Origin: an uncultured Bacillaceae bacterium
GTDB taxonomy: Bacteria; Bacillota; Bacilli; Bacillales; Caldibacillaceae
Direction: 5' to 3'
DNA length: 45,595 bases
Assembly (NCBI GenBank): GCA_937951955.1
Contig: CALGAD010000028.1
Coordinates: 1-45,595 of the forward strand
Shown here: positions 1 to 7,559 of the stretch, in pieces
How positions within the stretch are numbered: the stretch's first letter is position 1
Layout: every line of letters begins with the position of its first letter
The notes under the pieces: model-generated
Told to the model about the DNA's origin: nothing
Databases searched by the model: none
What the model saw: only the letters and a program-made list of their open reading frames with translations
Made by a program: the position numbers and the translations under genes

Positions 1-22
1 CCATGATTAATGTAAAAACAAT

Positions 23-745
23 TTATAAAACCTTGCTTAAAAATAGTTTCGTCCGTTCATGCTGCGGGTTTTCAAATAATTCTTTAGGAGTATTTTCCTC
101 CACGATATAACCACCATCCATAAAGATAACACGATCTCCGACTTCCCTGGCAAATCCCATTTCGTGGGTTACAACGACCATTGTCATACCTTCCTTCGCC
201 AATTGTTTCATGACTTCCAGAACTTCACCAACCATTTCCGGGTCCAGGGCTGATGTTGGTTCGTCAAAAAGCATGACTTTCGGTTCCATCGCCAACGCTC
301 TGGCAATGGCTACCCGCTGCTGCTGCCCACCCGAAAGTGAAGCAGGATATGCCTGTGCTTTCTCTTCTAATCCGACTTTACGCAGTAAGGTCAAAGCCTT
401 TTCTTCAGCCTCTTTTTTGGACATTTTTTTCACGATCATCGGCGAAAGGGTAATATTTTCCAGTACTGTTTTATGCGGGAATAAATTGAATTGCTGGAAA
501 ACCATGCCTACTTCTGCCCGAATCGCATTGATGTTCACCTTTGGATCTGTAATATCCACATTATCGATATAAATGCGACCTGAAGTCGCTTCCTCTAAGC
601 GATTGATACAGCGAAGGAAAGTAGATTTACCAGAACCAGATGGTCCGATGACAACGACGACTTCCTGTCGATCAATCGTTACGGAAATGTCTTTTAACAC
701 TTCATTTTTACCAAAGCTCTTCTTCAAATGTTCCACACGAATCAT
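23..745 (-). CDS. Polar amino acid ABC transporter, ATP-binding protein
   Basis: Cytoplasmic ATPase of an amino acid importer of the GlnQ/ArtR type, 240 aa. Walker A GPSGSGKS lies at about residues 34-41, followed by the Q-loop VFQQFNLFPH, signature LSGGQ, Walker B VMLFDEPTSALD and switch histidine VVTHEMGFA, all intact. The frame stays open upstream, but the ATG at 745 gives the family N-terminus MIRVEHLKK and overlaps the stop of the permease gene as ATGA, which indicates translational coupling. It is the last visible gene of the order binding protein, permease, ATPase. Whether more genes follow beyond the window edge cannot be seen. Substrate is inferred only as a polar or basic amino acid. 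Confidence 0.93.
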   Translation of the reverse strand: MIRVEHLKKSFGKNEVLKDISVTIDRQEVVVVIGPSGSGKSTFLRCINRLEEATSGRIYIDNVDITDPKVNINAIRAEVGMVFQQFNLFPHKTVLENITLSPMIVKKMSKKEAEEKALTLLRKVGLEEKAQAYPASLSGGQQQRVAIARALAMEPKVMLFDEPTSALDPEMVGEVLEVMKQLAKEGMTMVVVTHEMGFAREVGDRVIFMDGGYIVEENTPKELFENPQHERTKLFLSKVL

Positions 746-1398
746 TCTGTCTTTAGCCTCTTTTCTAATCGATCTAATAAGAATGTTAACACCATTGTTA
801 GGATTAAGTAAACAATAGCCGCCGTTAAATATGGCTCCCAAACTTTATAATATCTTCCCTGGAAAACCCGTGCCCAGTAAGTCAATTCTGGAACGGCGAT
901 AATCGAGATTTGTGCCGAATCTTTTAAGAGGACGATAAATTCGTTCCCCAATGGTGGAATCATGCGCTTAAACGCCTGGGGTAAAATTACATGTCGCATC
1001 GCTTGTACATAATTCATTCCTAAAGAGCGGGCAGCTTCCATCTGCCCTTTATCCAAAGACTGAATCCCCGCCCGAAATATTTCCGCAACATAGGCAGCCG
1101 AGTTCAAAGATAGAGCAACAATTCCCGCAACGATGCCATTCGTTTCTCCCAATACCGCCCGCACCACACCAAAATGAATAATCAAAATCTGTAACATGAG
1201 CGGTGTTCCGCGAAAAAATGTAATATAGGCGGTAAAAGGAAAGGCGAGGATGCGGTTTTTAATCATTTTACCTAAACCGATAAACAGTCCTAAAATAAGG
1301 CCAAATAAAATCCCTAGCAGGGATATACCTATTGTATAGGCAGCCCCGCGTAAAAAGTAAGGGAAATACTCAATAATTAGATCGAATCGAAAATCCAT
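742..1398 (-). CDS. Polar amino acid ABC transporter, permease
   Basis: Integral membrane subunit of the His/Glu/Gln/Arg family of importers, 218 aa with about five hydrophobic segments. The EAA-type loop is visible as EAARSLGMNYVQAMRHVILP, the contact site for the ATPase. The ATG at 1398 (MDFRFDLIIEYFPYFL) matches the usual family start and length. A GTG at 1452 preceded by AGAGG with 8-nt spacing would add 18 residues and is a real alternative. The gene ends in an ATGA overlap with the ATPase gene and follows the binding-protein gene by about 110-170 bases, so the three form one operon. Substrate is inferred to be a polar amino acid, perhaps arginine as for B. subtilis ArtPQR. Confidence 0.9.
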   Translation of the reverse strand: MDFRFDLIIEYFPYFLRGAAYTIGISLLGILFGLILGLFIGLGKMIKNRILAFPFTAYITFFRGTPLMLQILIIHFGVVRAVLGETNGIVAGIVALSLNSAAYVAEIFRAGIQSLDKGQMEAARSLGMNYVQAMRHVILPQAFKRMIPPLGNEFIVLLKDSAQISIIAVPELTYWARVFQGRYYKVWEPYLTAAIVYLILTMVLTFLLDRLEKRLKTE

Positions 1399-1564
1399 AA
1401 GAATATCACACTTTCTTTTTCTAATTATGAAAGCGATACCAATATTTGTCACTGGTAGTTCCTCTTGTAACCACCATCATCATTCCTAAAATTATCTCAT
1501 ATAGGCTCTATAACACTATCTTTTTTCTTGAATCTTTCGAACTTCTTTACAGGAAACTTTTCTG

Positions 1565-2383
1565 CTATTTTTGTAGTGATTTTAAATGATCGATATCCGG
1601 CTCGGTACCAAACCATTTTTCATAGATTTCTGCATACACACCATTGTCAAATATTGTATTGATGGCCGCATTAAACTCTTCCACGAGACTGCTTCCTTTT
1701 TGGAATAAAATCCCATAATACTCTGCTACAAAAGCATCTGGATCTTCAATCACGACTAATTTTTCGTCCGGGTTGTTTTTGGCGTACTCCTCGATCACCG
1801 TATTATCGGCAACAACAGCATCAGCACCGCCGCTGATCAATTCCTGAATCGCAAAGTTATTATTATCGAACTTTTTCAGATTCGGATTATCCTTCCCTAA
1901 AATTTCTTCAGCTGCGAGGTGACCGGTTGTACCGTTTTGAACCGCAACCACTTTATCTTTTAAATCTTGAGCACTCTTAATATCGCTCCCTTCTCTTACT
2001 AGGATTTTATTCGTTGATAGAAAATACGGATAGGAGAAATCATAGTTTTCTTCCCGATCCGGTCTGATGGAAATCGAAGATACGGAAAGATCGGCTGTGC
2101 CTCCTTCAATCTCGACAAATATCGGTTCCCAGCCAACATGCTCAATTTTCAACTCATAGCCGGCTTCTTCTGCAACCGCTTTAATAAAATCGATATCAAA
2201 GCCAACAATTTCATCCCCTTCCATATACTCAAAGGGCGCATACGCAGCATCAGTAACAAGGCGCAATTCCTTGACCTCCGTAGAAGACACATCAGCATCC
2301 GTTCCCCCGGTTTCACTTTGACCGCATGCGGCTAAGAAACCGATGATGAGGATAATCGATAAAAAACTCCCCAATTTTTTCAT
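1565..2383 (-). CDS. Amino acid ABC transporter, substrate-binding lipoprotein
   Basis: Extracellular receptor of the importer, 272 aa. A signal peptide with the lipobox LAAC (Cys20) predicts a membrane-anchored lipoprotein. The type II binding-protein core is clear: TDAAYAPFEYMEGDEIVGFD, then SISIRPDREENYDFSYPYF, the family-3 solute-binding signature. The Arg in SIRPDR and the downstream Asp normally bind the alpha-carboxyl and alpha-amino groups of an amino acid ligand. AGGAGAGG precedes the ATG with good spacing. It is first in the operon with the permease and ATPase and has its own promoter at 2440-2468. The ligand is not determinable here; the best guess is a basic or polar amino acid. 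Confidence 0.93.
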   Translation of the reverse strand: MKKLGSFLSIILIIGFLAACGQSETGGTDADVSSTEVKELRLVTDAAYAPFEYMEGDEIVGFDIDFIKAVAEEAGYELKIEHVGWEPIFVEIEGGTADLSVSSISIRPDREENYDFSYPYFLSTNKILVREGSDIKSAQDLKDKVVAVQNGTTGHLAAEEILGKDNPNLKKFDNNNFAIQELISGGADAVVADNTVIEEYAKNNPDEKLVVIEDPDAFVAEYYGILFQKGSSLVEEFNAAINTIFDNGVYAEIYEKWFGTEPDIDHLKSLQK

Positions 2384-2439
2384 GTTTTCCTCTCCTTTTC
2401 CTGTAATGTTATCAGTATTATTTTAAAATTCTGTATTCC

Positions 2440-2468
2440 ATTATATTACTATTCTTCTAAATTTCCAA
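2440..2468 (-). promoter_or_regulatory. Sigma-A promoter of the amino acid ABC operon
   Basis: On the minus strand TTGGAA (2463-2468) and TATAAT (2440-2445) are separated by 17 bases, ahead of the binding-protein gene. It starts just after the terminator of the spx-marR operon. Confidence 0.65.
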
Positions 2469-2494
2469 TACTTTCTGACTAATATTTCAAACAT

Positions 2495-2520
2495 AAAAAA
2501 ATCGGGTTCCATTCCCGATT
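2495..2520 (-). terminator. Intrinsic terminator of the spx-marR operon
   Basis: Minus-strand stem AATCGGG/CCCGATT with a 7-base loop followed by a run of Ts, 12 bases beyond the marR stop. Confidence 0.85.
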
Positions 2521-2531
2521 GTAAACATCTT

Positions 2532-2921
2532 CTATTGAACGTGATTAATCTGTTTTTCCATTTTATCTAGTAAAGAAAGACCAGTTCGTATTTCATCGTC
2601 TGAACAAGCGGCAAAACAGGACTGCAACGTTTGCTGGTAGCGGGGAAGAAGTTTCTCAATTAAAGCTCTTCCTTCATCCGTAATACAGGCATAGATTACT
2701 CTCCGGTCATTTACGCACGGTTTTCTATTAATCAAACCTTTCTTCTCTAGCTTATCAACAACATAAGTGATATTACTGGATGTCGACATACCGCATTTCC
2801 CAAGTTTCTGGATTGGCTGCCTCCCTTCCTGGTACACCAATTCTAGCACCGTAAATTCTTTGAAATTTAGACCGAAGGGAGATAATTGTTTTTTAAAATA
2901 ATCCTGGATCAATTGGTTCAT
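2532..2921 (-). CDS. MarR-family transcriptional regulator (MhqR-like)
   Basis: Winged-helix repressor, 129 aa from the first ATG. The DNA-recognition helix region STSSNITYVVDKLEKKGLI and the wing NDRRVIYACITDEG are typical of MarR proteins of the MhqR group, which sense quinones or electrophiles. Cysteines at the helix (GKCGMS) and in KPCVND could be redox sensors, which is inference. The ATG at 2921 has only a weak AGGA upstream. A strong GGGAGGG (2967-2973) lies six bases before an in-frame ATC at 2960, which would give a 142-residue protein, closer to the family norm, and leave 21 bases after the spx stop. The gene is the second of an spx-marR operon. Confidence 0.85.
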   Translation of the reverse strand: MNQLIQDYFKKQLSPFGLNFKEFTVLELVYQEGRQPIQKLGKCGMSTSSNITYVVDKLEKKGLINRKPCVNDRRVIYACITDEGRALIEKLLPRYQQTLQSCFAACSDDEIRTGLSLLDKMEKQINHVQ

Positions 2922-2981
2922 ACAAATCAGTTCCTGGATGAATTGCGTTTTCTGTTCGATGGTAATCCCTCCCTTCGTCGA

Positions 2982-3377
2982 TTAATTGATCATTTTTTGT
3001 GCCCGTTTTAATTCGTGCATGCGAAAAGAACGGGGCAAGAATTTACGAATTTCATCGTCATTAAATCCGACCTGCAACCGCTTGTCATCCACGATAATCG
3101 GTCTTCTTAATAAACTCGGATATTTTTGAATAAAATGATATAACTCGTTTAGACTTAATTGATTAACATCAACATTCATTTCCTGGAACACTTTGGACCG
3201 GGTTGAAATAATTTCTTCCGTTCCATTGTCTGTTAGCCGTAAAATGTGCATAATTTCATCCATCGTTAGCGGTTCTTTTTGAATATTGCGCTCGTTATAC
3301 GGTATTTCATGTTCTTGCAACCATTTTTTCGCTTTCCGGCATGACAAACAACTGGGCATGGCATACAGAGTGACCAT
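2982..3377 (-). CDS. spx: Spx-family redox-responsive RNA polymerase-binding regulator
   Basis: ArsC-fold protein of 131 aa, the same length as B. subtilis Spx. It binds the alpha-subunit C-terminal domain of RNA polymerase under disulfide stress to change promoter choice. The redox switch CxxC is present (Cys10, Cys13), as are Gly52 (alpha-CTD contact) and the RPI motif with Arg92. AAGGAG with 9-nt spacing fixes the ATG at 3377 rather than the longer open frame. It is co-transcribed with a marR gene, which differs from the B. subtilis locus, so this may be a paralogue rather than the main SpxA. A consensus promoter lies about 150 bases upstream. Confidence 0.9.
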   Translation of the reverse strand: MVTLYAMPSCLSCRKAKKWLQEHEIPYNERNIQKEPLTMDEIMHILRLTDNGTEEIISTRSKVFQEMNVDVNQLSLNELYHFIQKYPSLLRRPIIVDDKRLQVGFNDDEIRKFLPRSFRMHELKRAQKMIN

Positions 3378-3504
3378 CGTTACTTCGCTCCTTTTCAATA
3401 TTTTATACATACAATTCAACAATTTCTCTTTTTAATATCTCGATTCCGAAGTTTATGGGTAAAAAATAGGGAATATTTCAAAAATAAGTATGTCAAATTT
3501 TATC

Positions 3505-3534
3505 ATTTCAATTTTGTTTATCTCAAATTCAAAT
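3505..3534 (-). promoter_or_regulatory. Imperfect palindrome at the spx-marR transcription start (putative MarR operator)
   Basis: Minus-strand arms ATTTGAATTTGAG and ACAAAATTGAAAT match as an inverted repeat at about 10 of 13 positions. The site overlaps the expected start of transcription and the early transcribed region, a position expected for a repressor. Autoregulation by the downstream MarR protein is inferred. Confidence 0.4.
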
Positions 3535-3536
3535 TA

Positions 3537-3565
3537 ATTATATAAAAGGTATTTGCGCATGTCAA
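3537..3565 (-). promoter_or_regulatory. Consensus sigma-A promoter of spx-marR
   Basis: Perfect TTGACA (3560-3565) and TATAAT (3537-3542) with a 17-base spacer on the minus strand. This is the only full-consensus promoter I found in the window, so the operon may be strongly expressed unless repressed. Confidence 0.8.
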
Positions 3566-3588
3566 CCCTTTTACAATTTTATCATTGT

Positions 3589-3960
3589 TTACTTTTCTCG
3601 CTCTAAAAATTCCAGCCGGTTTCCGAACGGATCCGAAATAAAAAATCGTTTCACATCCGTGCGATTGTAATCAGCAATGACTTCAATCCCTTTTGCTTGC
3701 AAATGGTGCTTTAATCCGTCCAAATTTTCAACAACGAAAGCAGGATGGGCCTTTTTCGCAGGCGAAAATGGGTCTTCTACACCGATATGAATTTCATAAT
3801 TGCCAAATGTGAACCAGACACCGCCACGCTTTTTTAGCTTTTCAGGTTTTTCAATTTCTTTTAATCCTAACGTTTCGGCATAAAATTCCCTCGCTACTTG
3901 TTCACAACCTTTTGGTGCAGCAAGTAAAATATGGTCAATAGCTTTTATGGCAAAGTTCAG
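3589..3960 (-). CDS. VOC/glyoxalase-family protein with apparent CTG start
   Basis: A 123-aa single-domain vicinal oxygen chelate protein. I translated it directly, and it has no ATG, GTG or TTG near its N-terminus. From CTG it begins (M)NFAIKAIDHILLAAP and continues through RGGVWFTFGNYEIHIGVE and HPAFVVENLDGLKHHL to DPFGNRLEFLE. Residues in the usual metal-ligand positions are present: His of IDHI, His and Glu of IHIGVE, His of HPAF and Glu of LEFLE. GGGGGAGG lies four bases before the CTG. Homologues usually start at this position, so the reading frame is sound and only the start codon is odd. Substrate is unknown; such proteins include glyoxalase and thiol-transfer enzymes. Confidence 0.8.
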   Translation of the reverse strand: MNFAIKAIDHILLAAPKGCEQVAREFYAETLGLKEIEKPEKLKKRGGVWFTFGNYEIHIGVEDPFSPAKKAHPAFVVENLDGLKHHLQAKGIEVIADYNRTDVKRFFISDPFGNRLEFLEREK

Positions 3961-4006
3961 ACTGCCTCCCCCTTTTCGTGAATTTTATTTATAATTCTCA
4001 ATTTTA

Positions 4007-4034
4007 ATTATAATTCATTTTATTGATAAGTAAA
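4007..4034 (-). promoter_or_regulatory. Candidate promoter of the VOC gene
   Basis: Perfect -10 TATAAT (4007-4012) with a weak -35 TTTACT (4029-4034) at 16-base spacing on the minus strand, about 50 bases before the CTG start. Confidence 0.4.
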
Positions 4035-4135
4035 TATTTTTTGTCTTTTTATTTTGTATAAGTTTTTCTTATTAATTCTGCAAAACCTGCTTTCGTTTAA
4101 GGATATGAACTTCTCACTTTTTCCTAAAAATAACT

Positions 4136-4174
4136 AGGACAGGTGATGGAAAATACACATTCTCGCCCTGTCCT
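4136..4174 (-). terminator. Possible terminator of the dipeptidase gene
   Basis: AGGACAGG and CCTGTCCT form an 8-bp stem around a 23-base loop. The following tract on the minus strand (AGTTATTTTTAGG) is only moderately T-rich, so termination efficiency is uncertain. Confidence 0.45.
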
Positions 4175-4207
4175 GCAAACCATTCTAGTAAAAAACTATG
4201 TATCTTC

Positions 4208-5140
4208 TCATGATATTTTTGAAATATAATTTAAAAAGTTTTCGTATGCAAAGCCCCGGACCACATCTTCCGAAAAATGCTTAAGCAGGTGTTCAATAAG
4301 ATTTTGAGTCATCGAGGCATCGATAAGTCCTGACACTTTTTCTTTAATTCCATCAAAATCAGAACCGAGCCCGATTTGCTGAACACCACCTAGTGCGCAA
4401 AAATGATCGATATGTTTTATTAAATCATCGATCGTTGTCTGACCGGCTTCTTTTATGAAAGGTGGATTATATACGACATGAATCATCCCGCCCCTTTGAA
4501 ACAGCGCTTCTGCCTGTTGATCTGTTAAATTACGTGGATGACCGCACAATGAACGAGCGTTGCTGTGGGAGGCAATCGGATAGTCGGCAAGTTCCATCAC
4601 ATCCCAAAATCCCCGTTCGGAAAGATGAGAAACATCGGTTAAAACTTGGTATTGATTGTTCAGTTTGACAATTTCCTTTCCTAACTGGGTTAAACCTCCA
4701 CCACGTTCTTCCTCTACCCCATCAGCGGCCAGGTTTCCGTGATTCCATGTTAAACCGACAGAAAGAACACCGAGATGGTATAAAATCCGTAATTTCTTTA
4801 AATCATTTCCGATCGCATCGACACCCTCTAAGGTGAGGAATGCACCTATCTCTCCTTCCTGTAAACGGTGAAAATCTTCCCAGCTGCGAATATGTATCAT
4901 TTCCGGATTTTTCCGGAGCACTTCTTCATAAAAATAATCGACCTGGCTGAGCACTTCATTAAATTTTTGATCTGAAGGAACATCCGGTTCAATAAAGATG
5001 GCAAATGCCTGGGCTTTGATTTTCCCTCTTTTCATTCGCTCAAGATTCACATCCAGTTCCGGTGCATTTCTAAAGGACAACTTACCTTTTGTTTTTGACA
5101 ATTTAAATAAGACATCACAATGCAAATCAATCACATGCAT
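4208..5140 (-). CDS. Membrane dipeptidase family protein (peptidase M19)
   Basis: Zinc-dependent dipeptidase-family enzyme of 310 aa. Metal-site motifs are all present in order: IDLHCD (His-x-Asp), LTLEGVDA (bridging Glu), TDVSHLS, ASHSNAR, and GLGSDFDG near the C-terminus. There is no signal peptide, so it is cytoplasmic, as is usual for Bacillus homologues that may cleave dipeptides or D-amino acid-containing peptides. Three in-frame ATGs lie close together. The GGGAGGG sits inside the first of these and is six bases before the third, so I chose MHVIDLHCD at 5140. It is divergent from the potassium channel gene. Confidence 0.9.
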   Translation of the reverse strand: MHVIDLHCDVLFKLSKTKGKLSFRNAPELDVNLERMKRGKIKAQAFAIFIEPDVPSDQKFNEVLSQVDYFYEEVLRKNPEMIHIRSWEDFHRLQEGEIGAFLTLEGVDAIGNDLKKLRILYHLGVLSVGLTWNHGNLAADGVEEERGGGLTQLGKEIVKLNNQYQVLTDVSHLSERGFWDVMELADYPIASHSNARSLCGHPRNLTDQQAEALFQRGGMIHVVYNPPFIKEAGQTTIDDLIKHIDHFCALGGVQQIGLGSDFDGIKEKVSGLIDASMTQNLIEHLLKHFSEDVVRGFAYENFLNYISKIS

Positions 5141-5230
5141 CGTCATCCCTCCCATTGTATTCCCAAAAAATTTGATTTACGAAATTATGAAACGCTCATA
5201 ATAATTAAAAACGATGGAAAAGGTGCCCGC

Positions 5231-6019
5231 ATGAATTGGAATGTTTATAAATTCGTAATGCAGCTTCCCTATCTTGTACGACTATTTTTCTCGATTATAT
5301 CAATAATTATCTTATCTGGAACAATGATTTCATTTTTGGAACCGGAAAATTTCCCAGAAGTTTTCGACGGTATCTGGTGGGCGACAATGACAGCTGCTAC
5401 CGTAGGCTACGGCGACTACGTTCCTGCAACCTTTCTCGGGCGGATTCTCGGCATCATTCTCGTTTTAGTCGGAGCTGGCTTTGTCGCTGCTTTTTTCACA
5501 TCCTTTGCTAAAAAAGTTATTCAAGAACAAAATACGATAACGAAAGGAACGGTTATGGTTAAAGAAAAAAATCATCTCGTCATTATCGGTTGGAATGAAC
5601 GTACGAAAAAACTGATGCTGAATTTAGAAAAACACGAAAACACGGTGGTCGTGTTGATCGACGACAGTTTAGAAAAAAATCCTTTCCCGGATAAAAGCCA
5701 GATTTTCTTTATCAAAGGTTCTTCCGTTTCAGATTCCGTTTTAAAACAGGCCAATATTACGGAAGCAAAATTCGTTCTCATTACTGCCGACCAGTCAAAA
5801 AAAGAAAGCGATGCAGATATGTACACGATATTAAACATTGTCGCCATTAAAGGCATTGCACCCAATACGTATACGATTGCCGAAATATTAACCGAAGAAC
5901 ATGAAATCAATGCCCGGCGCGCCGGAGCCGATGAAATCATCCCGACGAACACGTTAAGCAGTGAAAGGATGTTAACAGCGCTTCTAGGAACGGATCCTAT
6001 TCAAAATAGTCCTGATTAA
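5231..6019 (+). CDS. yugO: Potassium channel protein with RCK/TrkA-N domain (YugO-like)
   Basis: Two-transmembrane K+ channel of 262 aa. TM1 is about residues 14-36, the pore helix and selectivity filter TVGYGD are at residues 57-62, and TM2 is about 70-90. A cytosolic Rossmann RCK domain starts at about residue 113 (HLVIIGWNERTKKLMLNL). The ATG at 5231 follows GGAAAAGGTG; the longer open frame runs into the divergent gene. The protein seems shorter than B. subtilis YugO, with no obvious C-terminal RCK subdomain. Position next to pgi matches the yug region of B. subtilis, where YugO carries K+ signals in biofilms. That role here is inferred. Confidence 0.88.
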   Translation: MNWNVYKFVMQLPYLVRLFFSIISIIILSGTMISFLEPENFPEVFDGIWWATMTAATVGYGDYVPATFLGRILGIILVLVGAGFVAAFFTSFAKKVIQEQNTITKGTVMVKEKNHLVIIGWNERTKKLMLNLEKHENTVVVLIDDSLEKNPFPDKSQIFFIKGSSVSDSVLKQANITEAKFVLITADQSKKESDADMYTILNIVAIKGIAPNTYTIAEILTEEHEINARRAGADEIIPTNTLSSERMLTALLGTDPIQNSPD

Positions 6020-6044
6020 GGTAATATCGAAAAAATGATGTCGA

Positions 6045-6079
6045 AAAAAACAAACCCATCCCCGCATTACGGAGATGGG
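6045..6079 (-). terminator. Terminator of pgi
   Basis: Minus strand CCCATCTCC, 7-base loop, GGGGATGGG (one G-T pair), then TTTGTTTTTTT. It lies 15 bases past the pgi stop, between convergent genes. Confidence 0.85.
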
Positions 6080-6093
6080 CTAAATGGTAAATC

Positions 6094-7446
6094 TTATTTA
6101 TTCAACCGTTTTTCGAGCTCGGCTTTCATATCTTCAAAGCCCGGTTTGCCAAGAAGTGCAAACATATTTTTCTTATAAGCTTCAACCCCGGGCTGGTCAA
6201 AAGGATTAACTCCTAATAAATAACCGCTCATGCCACAGGCTTTTTCAAAGAAGTATACTAAATAGCCAAAAGTATAGGCATCCATTTTCGGAATATAGAC
6301 GACGAGGTTCGGTACTCCACCGTCTGTATGGGCTAATAACGTCCCTTCGAACGCTTTGTTATTGACAAAATCAACGGTTTTTCCTGCTAAATAGTTTAAA
6401 CCGTCAAGATTATTGTCTTCACTTTCAATTTCAATATCATGACGCGGTGTCTCCACTTTTACTACCGTTTCAAACAGGTCGCGACGGCCTTCCTGTACAT
6501 ATTGTCCCAGGGAATGAAGGTCAGTGGAGTAGTTGGCACTGGAAGGATAAATACCTTTCAAATCTTTTCCTTCACTTTCACCGTAGAGTTGTTTCCACCA
6601 TTCATTGAAATATTGCATTCCCGGTTCATAATTGATCAGCATTTCAATCGTTTTGCCTTTGTTATAAAGGATGTTGCGGATCGTGGCATATTGATAGGCT
6701 GCATTTTCTTTTAAATTCGGATTGCTATATTCATCCCGTGCATCCGCTGCACCTTTCATCACCGCATCAATATCAATGCCACTTACAGCCATCGGTAATA
6801 AACCAACCGCTGTTAAAACAGAATAGCGTCCGCCTACATCATCAGGAATAACAAAGGATTCATATCCTTTTGCATCAGCTTCTGTCTTTAATGCACCTTT
6901 CGCTTTATCTGTTGTGGCATAAATCCGCTTGACGGCTTCTTCTTCACCGTATTTCTCGATTAATAATTTGCGGAAAATACGGAAAGCGATGGCCGGTTCC
7001 GTTGTCGTACCGGATTTAGAAACGACATTGATGGACCAATCTTTATCTTTCAATAAATCCATCACATCGTGAAGATAAGTCGAGCTTATATTGTTACCTA
7101 CAAAAATAACTTGCGGCGTTTTTCTTTCTTTTTTCGGTAACACATTGTAAAAACTATGGTTTAACATTTCAATGGCTGCCCGTGCTCCTAAATACGAACC
7201 ACCGATTCCGATCACTAAAAGGACATCTGAATCATTTTTGATTTTTTCTGCGGCTTTTTTAATACGTGCAAATTCTTCTTTATCGTAATTAACCGGTAAA
7301 TCAATCCAGCCGAGAAAATCATTTCCGGCACCGGTTCCTTCGTGCAATGCCCGATGACATACTTCCACAAGGGCACTCATTTGTTCTAATTCATGCTCTC
7401 CAAAAAAACTAAGTGCATTGGAATAATCAAAGCGTATGTGAGACAT
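6094..7446 (-). CDS. pgi: Glucose-6-phosphate isomerase
   Basis: Cytoplasmic glycolytic enzyme converting glucose-6-phosphate to fructose-6-phosphate, 450 aa, the usual length in Bacillaceae. Family signature 1 is visible as DDVGGRYSVLTAVG and signature 2 as GVNPFDQPGVEAYKKNMFAL. The phosphate-binding region VVSKSGTTTEPAIAFR is present. GGAGGTAACTAG precedes the ATG at ideal spacing. It has its own terminator and lies convergent with the K+ channel gene and downstream of the alcohol dehydrogenase gene on the same strand. It would also supply the route from the 6-phosphoglucose released by the GH1 enzymes at the far end of the window. Confidence 0.97.
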   Translation of the reverse strand: MSHIRFDYSNALSFFGEHELEQMSALVEVCHRALHEGTGAGNDFLGWIDLPVNYDKEEFARIKKAAEKIKNDSDVLLVIGIGGSYLGARAAIEMLNHSFYNVLPKKERKTPQVIFVGNNISSTYLHDVMDLLKDKDWSINVVSKSGTTTEPAIAFRIFRKLLIEKYGEEEAVKRIYATTDKAKGALKTEADAKGYESFVIPDDVGGRYSVLTAVGLLPMAVSGIDIDAVMKGAADARDEYSNPNLKENAAYQYATIRNILYNKGKTIEMLINYEPGMQYFNEWWKQLYGESEGKDLKGIYPSSANYSTDLHSLGQYVQEGRRDLFETVVKVETPRHDIEIESEDNNLDGLNYLAGKTVDFVNNKAFEGTLLAHTDGGVPNLVVYIPKMDAYTFGYLVYFFEKACGMSGYLLGVNPFDQPGVEAYKKNMFALLGKPGFEDMKAELEKRLNK

Positions 7447-7559
7447 CTAGTTACCTCCATTTCTTTTTTACAGCTGCCATATGATATGGAAAATATATTA
7501 ATAGCCACCATATATTGTATCTCATTAGTTTGTTAAAAAAAATACTTTCTCGAAAAATT

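Noticed and set aside
210..818. Plus-strand ORFs opposite the ABC ATPase
   Set aside because: They are antisense shadows of a well-conserved gene and lack ribosome sites and family features.
7477..7489. Palindrome CCATATGATATGG upstream of pgi as an operator
   Set aside because: Short, AT-rich and not clearly tied to a promoter; pgi is usually constitutive.
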